A stretch of DNA of 44,225 nucleotides from an uncultured Myxococcales bacterium. Its GTDB lineage: Bacteria > Myxococcota_A > Polyangia > Polyangiales > Polyangiaceae. A program made the position numbers and the translations under genes. The notes under the pieces were generated by a model, which did not search any database, was not told the DNA's origin, and was given only the letters and a program-made list of their open reading frames with translations. Where the stretch lies: the NCBI GenBank assembly GCA_937949945.1, contig CALFEQ010000010.1, positions 1 to 44,225 of the forward strand. The letters are read 5' to 3'. Below, in pieces: positions 43,321 through 44,225 of this stretch (the first letter of the stretch is position 1; each line of letters opens with the position of its first letter).

Positions 43321-43662
43321 CTACGTTGCGAACGCGACCTCCCGATTCCACGCCTCGAGGCCGCCCTCGAGCCACTTCACGTCGGGCAGGCCGAGCAGCG
43401 ACAACGTCAACGCGGCATCGCGCGCTCGATCGCCTTTGTTCGAGATCGTCACGACGCCCTCGACCTTTTCGCGTGCGAGCTCCTCGCGCTTCGCGAAGAG
43501 CTTTTGCAGCGGGACATGCTTCGCACCAGGGAGACGGGCGCGCGGATCGGTGAGCTCGGATGGGTCGCGCACGTCGATGAGGAGGAGGCGGCGGCCGCTC
43601 AACAGGTCGCGGAGCAGTTGCGTCGGCAGGATGGTTTCCACGGACGAGGGCCGTCGCTTCAT
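43321..43662 (-). CDS. Rhodanese-like protein with catalytic Cys replaced by Ser
   Basis: 113 residues, single rhodanese domain. 'LLLIDVRDPSELTDPRARLPGAKHVPL' is the family lead-in, and 'LGLPDVKWLEGGLEAWNREV' its end. The active-site loop that normally reads C-x-x-G-x-R is here Ser74-N-K-G-D-R79, so sulfurtransferase activity by the usual Cys persulfide is not expected. Similar Cys-less rhodanese domains act as binding modules. It lies upstream of the MFS and acyltransferase genes on the same strand. An alternative is sequencing error, but the loop is otherwise intact. Confidence 0.82.
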   Translation of the reverse strand: MKRRPSSVETILPTQLLRDLLSGRRLLLIDVRDPSELTDPRARLPGAKHVPLQKLFAKREELAREKVEGVVTISNKGDRARDAALTLSLLGLPDVKWLEGGLEAWNREVAFAT

Positions 43663-43770
43663 GCTCGGTGGAGTTGCGAACGGCGTGCCGCGTTCGACGG
43701 TGCGGGAGAGAGCGCGAGCGATGTGGCGTGAGGCGCAACTGATGCACTCGGGTGCAGACTGCGCGGTGGG

Positions 43771-43912
43771 GTCGGGGTCCGGGTCTGGGTCTGGGTCTGG
43801 GTCTGGGTCTGGGTCTGGGGCCGGGTCTGGGTCTGGGTCCGGGTCCGGGTCTGGGTCTGGGTCTGGGTCTGGGTCTGGGTCTGGGTCTGGGTCTGGGTCT
43901 GGGTCCGGGTCC
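43771..43912 (+). repeat. Hexanucleotide tandem array (GGGTCT/GGGTCC)n
   Basis: About 23 copies of the 6-bp unit GGGTCT, with several GGGTCC and one GGGGCC variants, mostly perfect. Strongly strand-asymmetric: G-rich on plus, with four-G and three-G runs that could form G-quadruplexes. Likely variable in length. Confidence 0.93.
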
Positions 43913-43956
43913 GGATTCCGGGATCAGGGGCCGGGATCCGGATTCGGGGATCAGGG
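43913..43956 (+). repeat. Direct repeat following the hexamer array
   Basis: GGATTCCGGGATCAGGG (43913-43929) and GGATTCGGGGATCAGGG (43940-43956) differ at one base, separated by 10 bp. They appear to grade out of the hexamer array. Confidence 0.8.
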
Positions 43957-44006
43957 AGGAACGGGACAGGAGACCGCTGACACTTCTTCGGCCTTCGCGT
44001 CCTTGG

Positions 44007-44162
44007 TGGGCGCCGGGCGCCTCGGCCCGGCTCCGCCTTTGGCGCGCAGGTTCCGCGCCGGCGGCCGGTGCCGTTCGTTCGACGTCGTCAGCTCGTCGTA
44101 CGGCCGCCGTCACGGAACCTGCGCTTGGGGCGGCGAAGCCGGGCCGAGACGCCCGGCGCCCA
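44007..44162. repeat. Inverted repeat with about 50-bp arms (long hairpin or cruciform)
   Basis: 44007-44055 and 44113-44162 are near reverse complements with only a few mismatches, around a 57-bp centre. Arm ends read TGGGCGCCGGGCG... and ...CGCCCGGCGCCCA. The right arm ends 9 bp before the outward gene start at the window edge. It could act in termination, regulation or as the edge of a mobile or repeated unit. Confidence 0.88.
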
Positions 44163-44171
44163 GCGAAAGGA

Positions 44172-44225
44172 GTGTATCCGTCCGGCGATGGACGGCTCGC
44201 GCCCGGCGACGTGATCGAGGAGCCT
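44172..44225 (+). CDS. Partial N-terminus of an unidentified protein running off the right edge
   Basis: From a GTG at 44172 the frame reads VYPSGDGRLAPGDVIEEP to the edge, the same peptide as the left-edge frame apart from the start codon (GTG versus ATG). The upstream DNA differs completely: here a large inverted repeat and a hexamer array, there a heptad repeat and hairpin. A repeated gene family is likely, perhaps a Ser/Thr kinase N-terminus, but this is weak. The frame is open upstream, so the start is not certain. Confidence 0.35.
   Translation, partial: MYPSGDGRLAPGDVIEEP
44173..44225. repeat. Right copy of the 53-bp perfect terminal inverted repeat
   Basis: Reverse complement of 3-55 without mismatch. 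May continue past the window. Confidence 0.95.

Larger units (their letters stand above)
43663..44171. other. 509-bp region with microsatellite and large inverted repeat
   Basis: No convincing gene. It holds a GGGTCT/C hexamer array, two copies of a 17-bp repeat after it, and an inverted repeat with 50-bp arms. Frames on both strands stay open through the array only because the repeat lacks stop codons (SG, VW or GL on plus, RP on minus). An AAAGGAG stretch at 44166-44172 abuts the outward gene start, too close for normal spacing. Confidence 0.6.

Noticed and set aside
43771..43956. Possible CRISPR array
   Set aside because: Units are 6 bp without spacers, and no cas genes are present. The heptad elements elsewhere are likewise not repeat-spacer arrays.
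43220..44113. Minus-strand frame reading as a long Arg-Pro repeat protein
   Set aside because: The repeat is the hexamer array translated; no start signal, and it overlaps the rhodanese gene and the array.
43742..44225. Plus-strand frame with a (Ser-Gly)n stretch running off the edge
   Set aside because: The array lacks stop codons in every frame; the frame continues through the inverted repeat and does not match the peptide shared by the two window ends.

Overview
The window is high-GC bacterial DNA with densely packed genes and no phage, integrase, transposase or CRISPR genes. It looks like the chromosome of a myxobacterium (Myxococcota, probably Polyangiales-like). The grounds are the codon bias, ten predicted lipoproteins with long Ser/Gly/Pro/Ala-rich linkers behind the lipobox, Cys-rich secreted proteins, a TIGR04551-like outer-membrane protein, and a fragment of a metzincin-like protein type known from this phylum. 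The taxonomic call is inference. The two window ends share a perfect 53-bp inverted repeat that reads as the same protein N-terminus running outward at both ends, so this is probably a whole contig that stops in copies of one repeated gene start.

Layout. 1-6144: an envelope pair on the minus strand, a TIGR04551-like beta-barrel followed by a large alpha/beta-hydrolase lipoprotein with a strong terminator; then about 750 bp without genes that carries short heptad repeats. 6145-15005: orphan histidine ammonia-lyase (hutH), a Cys-rich lipoprotein, a zinc-ribbon/TM/TPR protein, tRNA-Leu(UAA), a small exported protein, an M1 aminopeptidase lipoprotein and a hypothetical. 15295-20953: a rightward run with an MscS-like channel overlapping a Kef/CPA2-like antiporter by 4 bp, then a tight MoxR ATPase - tsaB - nucleotidyltransferase-fold operon. 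21062-25730: a PA14 lipoprotein, an NTF2-like lipoprotein, Lon protease and a GFA-family zinc protein. 25988-34731: a membrane gluzincin with TPR region, a small Cys-rich lipoprotein, a lipoprotein of the sulfatase superfamily with Thr at the nucleophile position, another lipoprotein and a SWIM/SNF2 ATPase. 34816-36656: CBS-DUF2267, an HPF/RaiA-like ribosome protein overlapping it, and a convergent CBS protein, which together look like an energy-stress/ribosome-hibernation module. 36772-43662: a degraded metzincin-like fragment, a fatty-acid desaturase, exported proteins, a beta-propeller lipoprotein, and a leftward group of rhodanese-like (Cys to Ser), MFS transporter, acyltransferase-3 and Cys-rich lipoprotein genes. 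43663-44225: a hexanucleotide array, a roughly 50-bp-arm inverted repeat and the outward-reading gene start.

No single new defence or biosynthetic system is evident. The most unusual structure is non-coding: a dispersed 30-bp element made of four heptads (one pair identical over 30 bp at sites 15 kb apart), the terminal inverted repeat that starts at a start codon, and the microsatellite plus large palindrome beside it. The most interesting protein-level observations are enzyme folds with altered catalytic residues (rhodanese, metzincin remnant, nucleotidyltransferase, sulfatase-like) and the CBS/DUF2267/HPF cluster.
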